From Psychromonas algicola (GTDB lineage: Bacteria > Pseudomonadota > Gammaproteobacteria > Enterobacterales > Psychromonadaceae), in the NCBI RefSeq assembly GCF_004378355.1, contig NZ_SNUB01000001.1:1-64000 (forward strand): a stretch of DNA of 64,000 nucleotides, read 5' to 3'. How positions within the stretch are numbered: the first letter of the stretch is position 1; each line of letters begins with the position of its first letter. Below the pieces are notes generated by a model. It was not told the DNA's origin and searched no databases. It worked only from the letters and a program-made list of their open reading frames with translations. Both the position numbers and the translations under genes were made by a program. Of the stretch, positions 56,582 through 64,000 are shown in pieces.

Positions 56582-56884
56582 ATGGCGATTCATAATAACG
56601 TTGCAATGACTAATGTACCTATTAATACAGGTAATTTGTCGCAAGTTAAAAAAAATGAAAAACCCGCAGAAGTTAACGAAGTTACACCTGTTGTTAAAAA
56701 AGCTAATCCTAATGAATTCTCTTTAGTTTTATCGACTCAACAAGAAGAGTCGCTAAATGATACATTAGGTTATGATCAACCTTCTGCCAAAGACCGTGGC
56801 GCTTTAGATAAATATTTCGAAGTTGCAAATCAAGAGAAACGAGATGAAATTATAGAAAGTATGAGTTTTCATTTTGTTGTCTGA
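56582..56884 (+). CDS. Hypothetical protein downstream of tsaB (100 aa)
   Basis: No characterised family was recognised. The N-terminal half is low in hydrophobics and probably disordered; the second half (about 55-100, ending DEIIESMSFHFVV) is likely helical. Conserved small proteins occur at this place in related genomes, but that memory is not verified here. No ribosome site better than AGAATG upstream is seen. Confidence 0.55.
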   Translation: MAIHNNVAMTNVPINTGNLSQVKKNEKPAEVNEVTPVVKKANPNEFSLVLSTQQEESLNDTLGYDQPSAKDRGALDKYFEVANQEKRDEIIESMSFHFVV

Positions 56885-56934
56885 ACGATGCAAACTGTGC
56901 AGGCCATCTTTCTTATTCATTAATTAGGTTACTC

Positions 56935-57723
56935 ATGTTACGCATTTTATTGCTTTCCTCTCTGTTATTTTTTCCTCTTTCTTCAATTGCTCAATCCTAT
57001 TCAATTTCTTTAACAAATCAACAGAACAACACCTTAGCCCAATTAGTTTGGAAAAATGAAGGCGCTGGTTTAATTGAAAATTTAACGGTTTGGAATAAAA
57101 ATGAAGCCTTCCCTTCACTAGGCATAGGTCATTTTATTTGGTACCCGACTGAGCAAAAGGGGCCTTATATCGAACAATTTCCTGAACTTGTTGCTTATTT
57201 GGTTAACAATAACGTAAAAGTTCCCGATTGGTTATTAACAACTAAAGTTGCTCCTTGGAAGAATAGAGAAGCTTTCTATAATGACTTTAGTAATAGTAAG
57301 TTAAGTGATTTAAGAACCCTGTTAAAAAATACCATGCCTTTACAGGCTAAGTTTATCACTCAACGTTTAGAAAAAGGTATTCCAGCCATTTTACAAGCCA
57401 GCTCTGAATCTGAACAAAAGAAAATAAAAACACAAGTGTCAGCTTTAACGGCAACACCAGAAGGTATTTTTATTTTACTCGATTACATTAACTTTAAGGG
57501 TGAAGGTATTTCACCTAAAGAACGTTATCAAGGTGAAGGTTGGGGATTAAAGCAAGTATTACTCGCAATGCCAGCGCAAACGGATAATATTTTATTAAGT
57601 TTTGCTCTTTCTGCTGATGAAGTATTAACAAGGCGCGTTAAGAACGCTCCCAAGAATGAATTAAATTGGTTAAAAGGCTGGCGAGTGAGAGTTCATAAAT
57701 ACCCAACATTAAAAATCGATTAA
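56935..57723 (+). CDS. Periplasmic protein, possibly lysozyme-like (262 aa)
   Basis: A signal peptide (LLLSSLLFFPLSSIAQS, cut near residue 19-20) precedes a soluble domain. The LVWKNEGAGLIENLTVWNKN and FPSLGIGHFIWYP segments recall the Glu...Gly-x-Gly-x-x pattern of lysozyme-fold hydrolases, where the Glu after WKN would be catalytic. This similarity is weak and inferred. A late segment YQGEGWGLKQVLLAMP is Gly-rich. It precedes pyrD by about 110 bp. Confidence 0.6.
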   Translation: MLRILLLSSLLFFPLSSIAQSYSISLTNQQNNTLAQLVWKNEGAGLIENLTVWNKNEAFPSLGIGHFIWYPTEQKGPYIEQFPELVAYLVNNNVKVPDWLLTTKVAPWKNREAFYNDFSNSKLSDLRTLLKNTMPLQAKFITQRLEKGIPAILQASSESEQKKIKTQVSALTATPEGIFILLDYINFKGEGISPKERYQGEGWGLKQVLLAMPAQTDNILLSFALSADEVLTRRVKNAPKNELNWLKGWRVRVHKYPTLKID

Positions 57724-57835
57724 TTGCTTTGCTTACTTTTTTTATTGAACTTTAGTGTATTGAATTTAAGTCTTTTTCTATACAATAAAACACAATTACT
57801 TTTGTACTATTCTCCATCAATTATAAGGTCCTACT

Positions 57836-58846
57836 ATGTTATATCGAATTATGCGCAGTTTTTTGTTTATGCTAAACCCGGAAAAGGCGCACGATCTTTC
57901 TATCAAACAACTTAAATTAACCCACGGTACGGTATTGGATCTCTTTTATCGTCAAAAAGTACATCAACGTCCAGTAGAAGTAATGGGACTGACTTTTCCA
58001 AATTCATTAGGGTTAGCAGCAGGACTAGATAAAGATGCAGAATGTATTGATGCATTTGGTGCAATGGGGTTTGGACATATTGAAGTAGGAACAGTAACAC
58101 CAGTTGCACAACCAGGTAATCCTTCGCCACGATTGTTTCGTGTGTTAGAAGCAGAAGGTATTATTAACCGCATGGGATTCAATAACCATGGCGTAGATAA
58201 TTTAATTGAAAATGTAAAAAACAGTAATTTTAAAGGTGTAATTGGTATTAATATTGGTAAAAATATTCATACACCAGTTGAAGAAGGTAAAGAAGATTAC
58301 TTAATTTGTATGGATAAAGTTTATCAGCATGCAGGTTATATCGCAGTGAATATTTCATCACCAAACACGCCTGGATTACGCGCATTACAATACGGTGAAG
58401 CATTAGATGATTTGTTAGATGCATTAAAAACTCGTCAACAAGCGCTTGCTAAAAAGCATGAAAAATACGTCCCTATTGCGCTTAAAGTTGCGCCAGACTT
58501 AAGTGATGAAGAAATTGAATCGATTGCAAAATCATTACTTAAATTTAAAATTGATGGTTTAATTGCAACGAATACCACGCTAGATCGCGAGATCATTAAA
58601 GGCATGTCGCATGCTTCTGAAGCAGGTGGGTTGAGTGGTCGTCCAGTACAAAGTAAAAGTACTAAGGTTATTGCAAAATTTGCAGGGCACTTAAAAGGAG
58701 AGATTCCAATTATCGGTGTCGGCGGGATTGATAGCGTGATTGCAGCCAAAGAGAAGATTGAAGCGGGCGCAAGTTTAGTACAAATATACTCTGGCTTCAT
58801 TTATCAAGGCCCACCATTAGTTAAGGATATTGTTAATAATATTTAA
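57836..58846 (+). CDS. pyrD: Dihydroorotate dehydrogenase (quinone), class 2
   Basis: This FMN enzyme of the inner membrane oxidises dihydroorotate for pyrimidine synthesis and passes electrons to quinone. At 336 residues it equals E. coli PyrD. The N-terminal helices ([17 protein letters not shown]) anchor it. Key motifs are [19 protein letters not shown], the catalytic-serine loop [20 protein letters not shown] and IGVGGIDS. zapC follows after 50 bp, as in E. coli. Confidence 0.97.
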   Translation: MLYRIMRSFLFMLNPEKAHDLSIKQLKLTHGTVLDLFYRQKVHQRPVEVMGLTFPNSLGLAAGLDKDAECIDAFGAMGFGHIEVGTVTPVAQPGNPSPRLFRVLEAEGIINRMGFNNHGVDNLIENVKNSNFKGVIGINIGKNIHTPVEEGKEDYLICMDKVYQHAGYIAVNISSPNTPGLRALQYGEALDDLLDALKTRQQALAKKHEKYVPIALKVAPDLSDEEIESIAKSLLKFKIDGLIATNTTLDREIIKGMSHASEAGGLSGRPVQSKSTKVIAKFAGHLKGEIPIIGVGGIDSVIAAKEKIEAGASLVQIYSGFIYQGPPLVKDIVNNI

Positions 58847-58896
58847 TTGATTATTAACTAAACGAGTTAATTTTTAATAGCAAGTAGGAGAGAGCG

Positions 58897-59454
58897 ATGG
58901 ATTATATTCCAAAAGCAAGTTGGCAGTGGGTTTATGACCATGAACAGGGTAAGTTATCTGTAGCCGATCGCGATCGTTCTTTCCCACTCGTCTATAAAAA
59001 AAACATGTTAATGCTGAAACAAAGTCAAACCATGGCATTTACAGTAGAAGACGTTACTCGTTATATTGATCTATTTGAAAGTCCTTCATTAAAAGACTTT
59101 GACGAAGCTTTACGCTGTAAAATTATATTACACCTTTTGGTGATTGATATTTTTCATAAACCTATTATGCCTAAAAGCTGGTTATTTGAAGTCTCGGAAG
59201 ATCAAGATACTGAATACGAAAAAGGTGAGATAGTCACACTTACCGCTTTAGGTATGGCTGAACCAGCAAAATACATGCTATTAGAGCAAGAAAATGACTT
59301 TTGTTTGTGCATGTTGTTCGATCAAGAACATGTCTTTGCCAACAATAAAACCTTTCAGCAATTTCAACTAGTAAAAGTCACCACCGACAAACTTTCACGC
59401 TGTGTTGAAGCGCATTCACAGGAGTGGCTATCCTTTCAGAATGCGGGTTTATAA
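58897..59454 (+). CDS. zapC: Cell division protein ZapC
   Basis: This 185-residue cytoplasmic protein binds FtsZ and promotes filament bundling. It was identified from the start WQWVYDHEQGKLSVADRDR, the end of the chain, and its place directly after pyrD, as in E. coli (ycbW/zapC). The ATG at 58897 has a GGAGAGAG ribosome site. Confidence 0.88.
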   Translation: MDYIPKASWQWVYDHEQGKLSVADRDRSFPLVYKKNMLMLKQSQTMAFTVEDVTRYIDLFESPSLKDFDEALRCKIILHLLVIDIFHKPIMPKSWLFEVSEDQDTEYEKGEIVTLTALGMAEPAKYMLLEQENDFCLCMLFDQEHVFANNKTFQQFQLVKVTTDKLSRCVEAHSQEWLSFQNAGL

Positions 59455-59663
59455 CCTAAATAAAGAACATCATTTTACTTTTTATGAAAGCCTCTCCATG
59501 CTCAATATTTAATCAAAACAAATAAAGAATCTTATATTTCTACAAAGAATGTTTTTGATTTATATCTAATGAGCTTTTGATTCTTCTATATCTACTTGTA
59601 ATTAATATTCATTCTAGATATAAAGAGCCATCTTTTAATAAATAAAAATAAATAGGCTTTTAT

Positions 59664-61055
59664 ATGAGCACAGATACACATGTTTCTAATCGCTGGTCGA
59701 GTAGATACGCATATGTTTTAGCAGCAACGGGTGCTGCTGTTGGTTTAGGTAATATCTGGAAGTTTCCGTACATTATGGGTGAAAACGGAGGTGGCGCATT
59801 CGTTTTAGTTTACCTTTTATGTATTTTATTCATTGGTATTCCAATTATGATGGCTGAAGTTGTGATTGGTAAGCGCGGCCGTTCTACGCCAGCTAATGCA
59901 GTTGCACACTGTGCACAAGAAGCAGGTAAATCATCTCGTTGGTCGTTAATTGGTTCGATGAACGTGTTAGCTGGTTTTTTAATTCTAAGTTTTTATGCTG
60001 TTATTGCAGGTTGGGCTGCCGCTTATGTTTACTTTGCAGCAACAGGTGAATTTAGTGCAGCCGCTGCGGATGCTACGACTCATACACAAGTCATTGGAGA
60101 CCTATTTGTTGGCTTGATCACTGATGTTAAACAACTATTAATTTGGACAACAGTTATTGTTGGTTCGGCAGTGTTTGTAATTTCTAAAGGCGTAAAAGGC
60201 GGCTTAGAGACTGCTGTTACTTATTTAATGCCTGCACTATTAGTATTACTTGTTGTTATCATGTTCTACTCTGCCGTTGTTGGTGATTTCTCTGCTGCTT
60301 TCTCCTTTATGTTCCATGTTGATTTTTCACAGTTAACAATTAAAGGTGTGTTGGTTGCATTAGGTCATGCCTTCTTTACCTTGAGTTTAGCGTTAGGCAT
60401 TATGATGATATACGGTGCTTATTTACCTAAAGGTGTTTCTATAGCAAAAACTTCAATCATGATTGCTGTCGCTGATACCATAGTTGCATTAATCGCTGGT
60501 CTTGCGATTTACCCAATTGTATTTGCAAGCGGCTTAGAAGCAACTGCAGGTCCAAGCCTATTATTCCAATCTTTATCAATTGCTTTTGGTAATATGCCTT
60601 TTGGTGACTTTGTCGGCACATTATTCTTCGTAATGATCGTATTTGCTGCGTTCACTTCTGTGATTGCCTTGCTTGAATCTCCGGCTGCTTATCTTGTTGA
60701 GCGTCAAGGGATGTCTCGTACTAAAGCTGCAATTATTTCAGGATCTGGTATTTGGTTGTTATCATTATTAACTATATTCTCTTTCTCTGGAGCTGAATGG
60801 ACTAAACTTTCATTTGGAATGGGAGCTGATTTATTCGAGTTCTTAGACTACATTACAGCTAATATCATGCTGCCATTAGGTGGGCTATTAATCAGTGTAT
60901 TCACTGGTTGGGTAATGAAACAAGAAGTGGTTAAAGAAGAATTAAACTTACCTGACTGGCAATTTTCTATCGTGATGTTGATTTTACGTTGGATTGCCCC
61001 AATTGCGATCCTTTTAGTATTTGCAAACGCAGTAGGTTTATTACAATTGAGCTAA
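59664..61055 (+). CDS. Neurotransmitter:sodium symporter (NSS) family transporter
   Basis: This inner-membrane transporter has 463 residues and about 11-12 helices. The first helix carries the sodium- and substrate-site motif GAAVGLGNIWKFPYIMGENG, followed by GGAFVLVYLLCILFIGIPIM. Bacterial members such as LeuT and TnaT move amino acids with sodium. The substrate is not known. A terminator follows at 61079. Confidence 0.93.
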   Translation: MSTDTHVSNRWSSRYAYVLAATGAAVGLGNIWKFPYIMGENGGGAFVLVYLLCILFIGIPIMMAEVVIGKRGRSTPANAVAHCAQEAGKSSRWSLIGSMNVLAGFLILSFYAVIAGWAAAYVYFAATGEFSAAAADATTHTQVIGDLFVGLITDVKQLLIWTTVIVGSAVFVISKGVKGGLETAVTYLMPALLVLLVVIMFYSAVVGDFSAAFSFMFHVDFSQLTIKGVLVALGHAFFTLSLALGIMMIYGAYLPKGVSIAKTSIMIAVADTIVALIAGLAIYPIVFASGLEATAGPSLLFQSLSIAFGNMPFGDFVGTLFFVMIVFAAFTSVIALLESPAAYLVERQGMSRTKAAIISGSGIWLLSLLTIFSFSGAEWTKLSFGMGADLFEFLDYITANIMLPLGGLLISVFTGWVMKQEVVKEELNLPDWQFSIVMLILRWIAPIAILLVFANAVGLLQLS

Positions 61056-61078
61056 ACCATTAGCCTTGTACTAGATAA

Positions 61079-61107
61079 TAAAAAACCGCTCGAGAGCGGT
61101 TTTTTTA
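61079..61107. terminator. Terminator between NSS transporter and ppiC
   Basis: ACCGCTC / GAGCGGT stem with a very short loop, A run before and seven T after. It serves the plus-strand transporter and may also serve minus-strand ppiC. Confidence 0.9.
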
Positions 61108-61145
61108 TATCAATTCTATGTCGTTGGTGACATAGGACTTGATAA

Positions 61146-61427
61146 TTAATCGTTACGTTTAGTCACTTCTAATAAGTGGTAACCGAATTGGGTTTTAACT
61201 GGACCTTGTACTTCACCAACTGGCGCGCTAAAAACAACTTTATCGAATTCTGGAACCATCATACCAGGTCCAAACTCACCTAAATCACCACCTTGTGCAC
61301 CAGAATCGCAAGTAGAATGCTGTCTTGCAATTGAAGCAAAATCAGTACCGGCTTCGATTTCACTTTTCAATGTAATACATTGTTCTTCAGAACTTACTAA
61401 AATATGACGTGCTTGAGCTAAAGCCAT
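61146..61427 (-). CDS. ppiC: Peptidyl-prolyl cis-trans isomerase, parvulin type
   Basis: This 93-residue single-domain parvulin has the same length as E. coli PpiC. It begins ALAQARHILVSSEEQC and contains GGDLGEFGPGMMVPEFDKVV and a C-terminal TQFGYHLLEVTKR, the rotamase signature. It has no signal peptide, so it is cytoplasmic. It is divergent from htpX with 164 bp between the starts. Confidence 0.95.
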   Translation of the reverse strand: MALAQARHILVSSEEQCITLKSEIEAGTDFASIARQHSTCDSGAQGGDLGEFGPGMMVPEFDKVVFSAPVGEVQGPVKTQFGYHLLEVTKRND

Positions 61428-61591
61428 GGTACTTCCTTATTAATAATAAAAATCGCAGCGATTCTAACGACTGTCTATCCATGGTGCAAATAATGGATCT
61501 TTATTAGACTGAATATTTATAAATAATTTTCTTGCATATTAAAGATAAAGTCATATTATGTCGAACAAGTCATTTTACAATTGAGGTTTAC

Positions 61592-62467
61592 ATGAAACGT
61601 ATCGCTTTATTTTTATTAACTAACTTAGCCGTTATGGTTATTTTAGGCATTGTGCTTAGTATTGTTTTTTCAGTAACAGGAATGAACTCAAATAGCATTG
61701 GCGGCTTATTGATTTTGGCGACTGTTTTTGGTTTTGGTGGTTCATTAATTTCACTCGCTATGTCTAAATGGATGGCGAAAAGAAGCACTGGAGCACAGGT
61801 CATTACCACACCAAATAATGCAACAGAACGCTGGTTGTTAGACACGGTTAAAAAGCAGGCTGACAAAGCAGGAATAAAAATGCCTGAAGTAGCAATTTAT
61901 AATGCACAAGATATGAACGCATTTGCGACAGGTATGAACAAGAACAATGCTTTAGTTGCAGTTAGTACAGGGCTTTTATCACAGATGACACAGGATGAAG
62001 CAGAAGCTGTTTTAGCACACGAAGTCAGTCATGTAGCGAACGGTGATATGGTCACTTTAGCTTTGATTCAAGGTGTGGTGAATACTTTTGTTATTTTCTT
62101 AGCACGTGTGATCGGTGGTTTTATTGATAATGCAATGCGCAGCAATAACGATAATTCATCTGGACGTGGTTTCTCTTACTACATTATTGTTTTCGCATTA
62201 GAAATGGTATTTGGGATCTTAGCGAGTACGATTGTTATGTATTACTCTCGCAAGCGTGAATTTGTCGCCGATTCTGGTTCAGCCTCTTTAGTCGGCAAAC
62301 AGAAAATGATTGCTGCATTAAAACGTTTACAAACAACGTCTGAGCCACAACTTGAAGGTAGCTTAATGGCATTTGGTATTTCTGGTAAAAAAACAAGTAG
62401 CTTATTTATGTCACATCCACCATTGGAAGATCGCATAAAAGCATTACAAAATAGCCAGATGATGTAA
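61592..62467 (+). CDS. htpX: Membrane protease HtpX
   Basis: This M48 zinc metalloprotease of the inner membrane degrades misfolded membrane proteins. With the ATG at 61592 it has 291 residues (E. coli 293), two N-terminal helices, the zinc motif [12 protein letters not shown] and a third ligand in [13 protein letters not shown]. The frame is open to 61532, but the later start has TTGAGG before it and gives the standard [15 protein letters not shown] start. A terminator follows. Confidence 0.95.
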   Translation: MKRIALFLLTNLAVMVILGIVLSIVFSVTGMNSNSIGGLLILATVFGFGGSLISLAMSKWMAKRSTGAQVITTPNNATERWLLDTVKKQADKAGIKMPEVAIYNAQDMNAFATGMNKNNALVAVSTGLLSQMTQDEAEAVLAHEVSHVANGDMVTLALIQGVVNTFVIFLARVIGGFIDNAMRSNNDNSSGRGFSYYIIVFALEMVFGILASTIVMYYSRKREFVADSGSASLVGKQKMIAALKRLQTTSEPQLEGSLMAFGISGKKTSSLFMSHPPLEDRIKALQNSQMM

Positions 62468-62514
62468 TAAATAAAATTTACTTTGATAATGTCACTCTAG
62501 GCATTGAATTTAAA

Positions 62515-62545
62515 AGCGCGTAAGTAATTTACGCGCTATTTTTTT
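62515..62545 (+). terminator. Terminator after htpX
   Basis: AGCGCGTAA / TTACGCGCT, a 9-bp stem with a 5-nt loop, followed by ATTTTTTT. Confidence 0.92.
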
Positions 62546-62596
62546 ATTCATTTTCCTGTAAAATGATTATTCCTCAATTGATACTTAAAGTTTGTT

Positions 62597-63574
62597 ATGA
62601 ATTTATGTTTTGCTAAGTGTTTTAAACGACTTATTCCTGTCGGTTTAGTCCTTTCTATATTCGGGTGTTCACCCTTTGATAAGCCGCTCAATATTGGTGC
62701 CGCACCTTGGCCTAATTTTGAATTTGCCTTTTTAGCTGATGAATTGGGTTATTTAGATAAAAATGAATACTCTTTATTAGAATTAACTTCATCAACCAGT
62801 GTTATTCAAGCTTTTCAAACGGGTCGTCTTGATGTTGCTTTCCTATCATTAGATGAAGTATTAACGCTGGTTGCGTTAGGTATTGATTTACGCATTATTT
62901 CTGTTGTCGATAATTCATATGGTGGCGACGCTTTAATTGCAAAACCAGAGATTAAATCTCTTGAAGATCTTAAAGGGCATTCTATTGGCTATGAAAATAA
63001 AGCATCTGGCGCTTTATTATTAGATGAAGTATTTACCTTAACAGGATTTAATAACCAAACCGTAGAACTCTACGAAATCAAACAAAATGAAGTCAAAGAT
63101 GCTTACTTAAAAGGGCACATCGATGCTCTGATTGCACGCGAGCCAGTTAAGCAAGAGCTATTAGCTTTAGGTGCAAAAGAATTAATTAATTCTAGTCAGT
63201 TAACTTTACCTAACACCAACGTGATTGTAGCGCGTGGCGATATTTACCAAGAAAAAGAATTACAAATCGCTTATTTTTTAAAACAATTTTATCGTGCACA
63301 TGCTTTTTACGAACAAAATACAGCTGAAGCACTAACAACTATGTCAGTGCGATTACAACTTTATCCTTACTTATTAGAAAAAGCCTTTTTAAATACCCGC
63401 TTTGTTCCTTCGAAACAGGCATTATTACGTTTGTCTGGTTCACCTTCTAATATTCAATTACAAGCAGAGCAACTCAGTAAACTTATGAGTGAAAAGCGTA
63501 TGCTTGGACAAATCCAAACTGACCTTTCTTCTCTCATTTCGACTCGAATCTTAGAGCGTGCTATTTATGAATAA
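62597..63574 (+). CDS. NMT1/THI5-like substrate-binding lipoprotein
   Basis: This 325-residue protein has a lipobox LSIFGC (Cys24), then a two-lobed periplasmic binding fold: LNIGAAPWPNFEFAFLADEL, SVIQAFQTGRLDVAFLSLDE, LKGHSIGYENKASGAL and HIDALIAREPVKQE. The fold matches ABC nitrate/taurine/pyrimidine binders, but no permease or ATPase gene is adjacent. Instead it overlaps by 8 bp a gene for a membrane sensor, so it may deliver a ligand signal to that sensor. Confidence 0.8.
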   Translation: MNLCFAKCFKRLIPVGLVLSIFGCSPFDKPLNIGAAPWPNFEFAFLADELGYLDKNEYSLLELTSSTSVIQAFQTGRLDVAFLSLDEVLTLVALGIDLRIISVVDNSYGGDALIAKPEIKSLEDLKGHSIGYENKASGALLLDEVFTLTGFNNQTVELYEIKQNEVKDAYLKGHIDALIAREPVKQELLALGAKELINSSQLTLPNTNVIVARGDIYQEKELQIAYFLKQFYRAHAFYEQNTAEALTTMSVRLQLYPYLLEKAFLNTRFVPSKQALLRLSGSPSNIQLQAEQLSKLMSEKRMLGQIQTDLSSLISTRILERAIYE

Positions 63575-64000
63575 ACTTCGTCAAACTTCTTTACGCATTA
63601 TATTGCCTTCGATTCTTTTTACTGTATTCATTATTTTACAGGGAAGTTTATTTTTTCTTGAGTATCGACAAGACCAACAGAAACTTTACGTTGCTGCAGA
63701 ACAACATGTTAAAGGGATAGCAGGGGACTTACAGATGGGCTTGTCTAATACGCTAATGCGTTTAGAAAAAGCACAAGCACAAAACTTAGTTTCAACTACG
63801 GCATTAGACGAAAATATCGAAACTATTGCCGTTGTTGATAGTAATCAGCAAATTGTATTAAGCAACCATTTCCGTGAAAAATACATGTTCGCAAAATTAC
63901 ATCTCGCTGAATATGATGGTTCTTTATTAGAACGAGTGATTAATGAAAACAAACTGATTTTTAAATATGTTGATGAACGCCAAGAGTTAATGGTTTACGC
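63567..64000 (+). CDS. Membrane sensor protein, N-terminal part (runs off the window)
   Basis: The ATG at 63567 overlaps the lipoprotein gene by 8 bp, and the frame is open to the right edge (144 full codons). It has a single N-terminal membrane helix (about residues 11-32, after LRQTSLRI) and then a periplasmic helical region that could be a four-helix or PAS-like sensor (VKGIAGDLQMGLSNTLMRLE). The cytoplasmic output domain is outside the window; histidine kinase, GGDEF/EAL or methyl-accepting are all possible. Confidence 0.75.
   Translation, partial: MNKLRQTSLRIILPSILFTVFIILQGSLFFLEYRQDQQKLYVAAEQHVKGIAGDLQMGLSNTLMRLEKAQAQNLVSTTALDENIETIAVVDSNQQIVLSNHFREKYMFAKLHLAEYDGSLLERVINENKLIFKYVDERQELMVY

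Noticed and set aside
57724-57915. 63-residue frame between the periplasmic protein and pyrD
   Set aside because: It overlaps the pyrD start in another frame, is low complexity, and lacks a ribosome site.

Overview
The window is AT-rich chromosomal DNA from a Gram-negative gammaproteobacterium, most likely a cold-adapted marine member of the Psychromonas/Vibrio/Shewanella group. This rests on gene content and neighbourhoods (pyrD-zapC, DUF2986, yoaA-tsaB, NsrR-NnrS, the ChrR/sigma-E photolyase cluster, a histidine-rich hisL leader). It is inferred from the sequence; no search was run. No rRNA, tRNA or CRISPR array was seen.

Layout. 0-1.7 kb is mobile: the 5' part of an IS1182-type transposase runs off the left edge, and beside it is what looks like a single integron gene cassette (DJ-1/PfpI gene plus attC). 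2.0-7.6 kb is the glycine cleavage system: gcvH-gcvP on the minus strand, and a divergent XRE-cupin regulator followed by gcvT on the plus strand. 7.7-10.2 kb holds rsuA, an M14-type peptidase and a hemolysin III membrane protein. 10.2-16 kb is nitrogen related: a nitrate-type ABC transporter with strong NtrC sites and a sigma-54-like promoter upstream, then nsrR-nnrS and a 27-residue Cys/Gly microprotein under a near-perfect NsrR operator. 16-27.6 kb holds an Hsp70-like yegD, a LysR/rhodanese pair, a UPF0210 gene, a polar amino acid ABC transporter with dyads upstream, a nitrobindin-like protein, an SDR, four uncharacterised genes and a 2OG-Fe(II) oxygenase.

27.7-52.5 kb holds a split histidine operon. 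hisF-hisIE lie at 27.7-29.1 kb and hisL-hisGDCBHA at 46.6-52.5 kb. Both blocks are on the minus strand in the canonical order, but 17.4 kb of unrelated genes separates them. hisA is followed by its own terminator and hisF has its own -10-like box. The 5' end keeps a complete attenuator with a leader peptide containing four consecutive His codons. The intervening segment contains a ChrR/ECF-sigma photo-oxidative stress cluster (sigma factor, ChrR, DUF523/DUF1722 protein, photolyase, NTF2-like, SDR, FAD oxidoreductase, DUF1365, cyclopropane synthase, and DUF2878/chalcone-isomerase-like/DUF3833 genes) with two matching promoter-like elements. It also holds an unidentified lipoprotein, an unidentified outer-membrane protein and a KAP-family P-loop NTPase.

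52.6-64 kb is mostly housekeeping: DUF2986, yoaA helicase, tsaB, a periplasmic protein of unknown function, pyrD, zapC, an NSS transporter, ppiC and htpX. It ends with an NMT1-like lipoprotein overlapping a truncated membrane sensor at the right edge.

The observations most worth following up are the lone integron cassette, the split his operon and its cargo, the NtrC/sigma-54 architecture at the nitrate transporter, the NsrR-controlled microprotein, and the two ChrR-sigma promoters.
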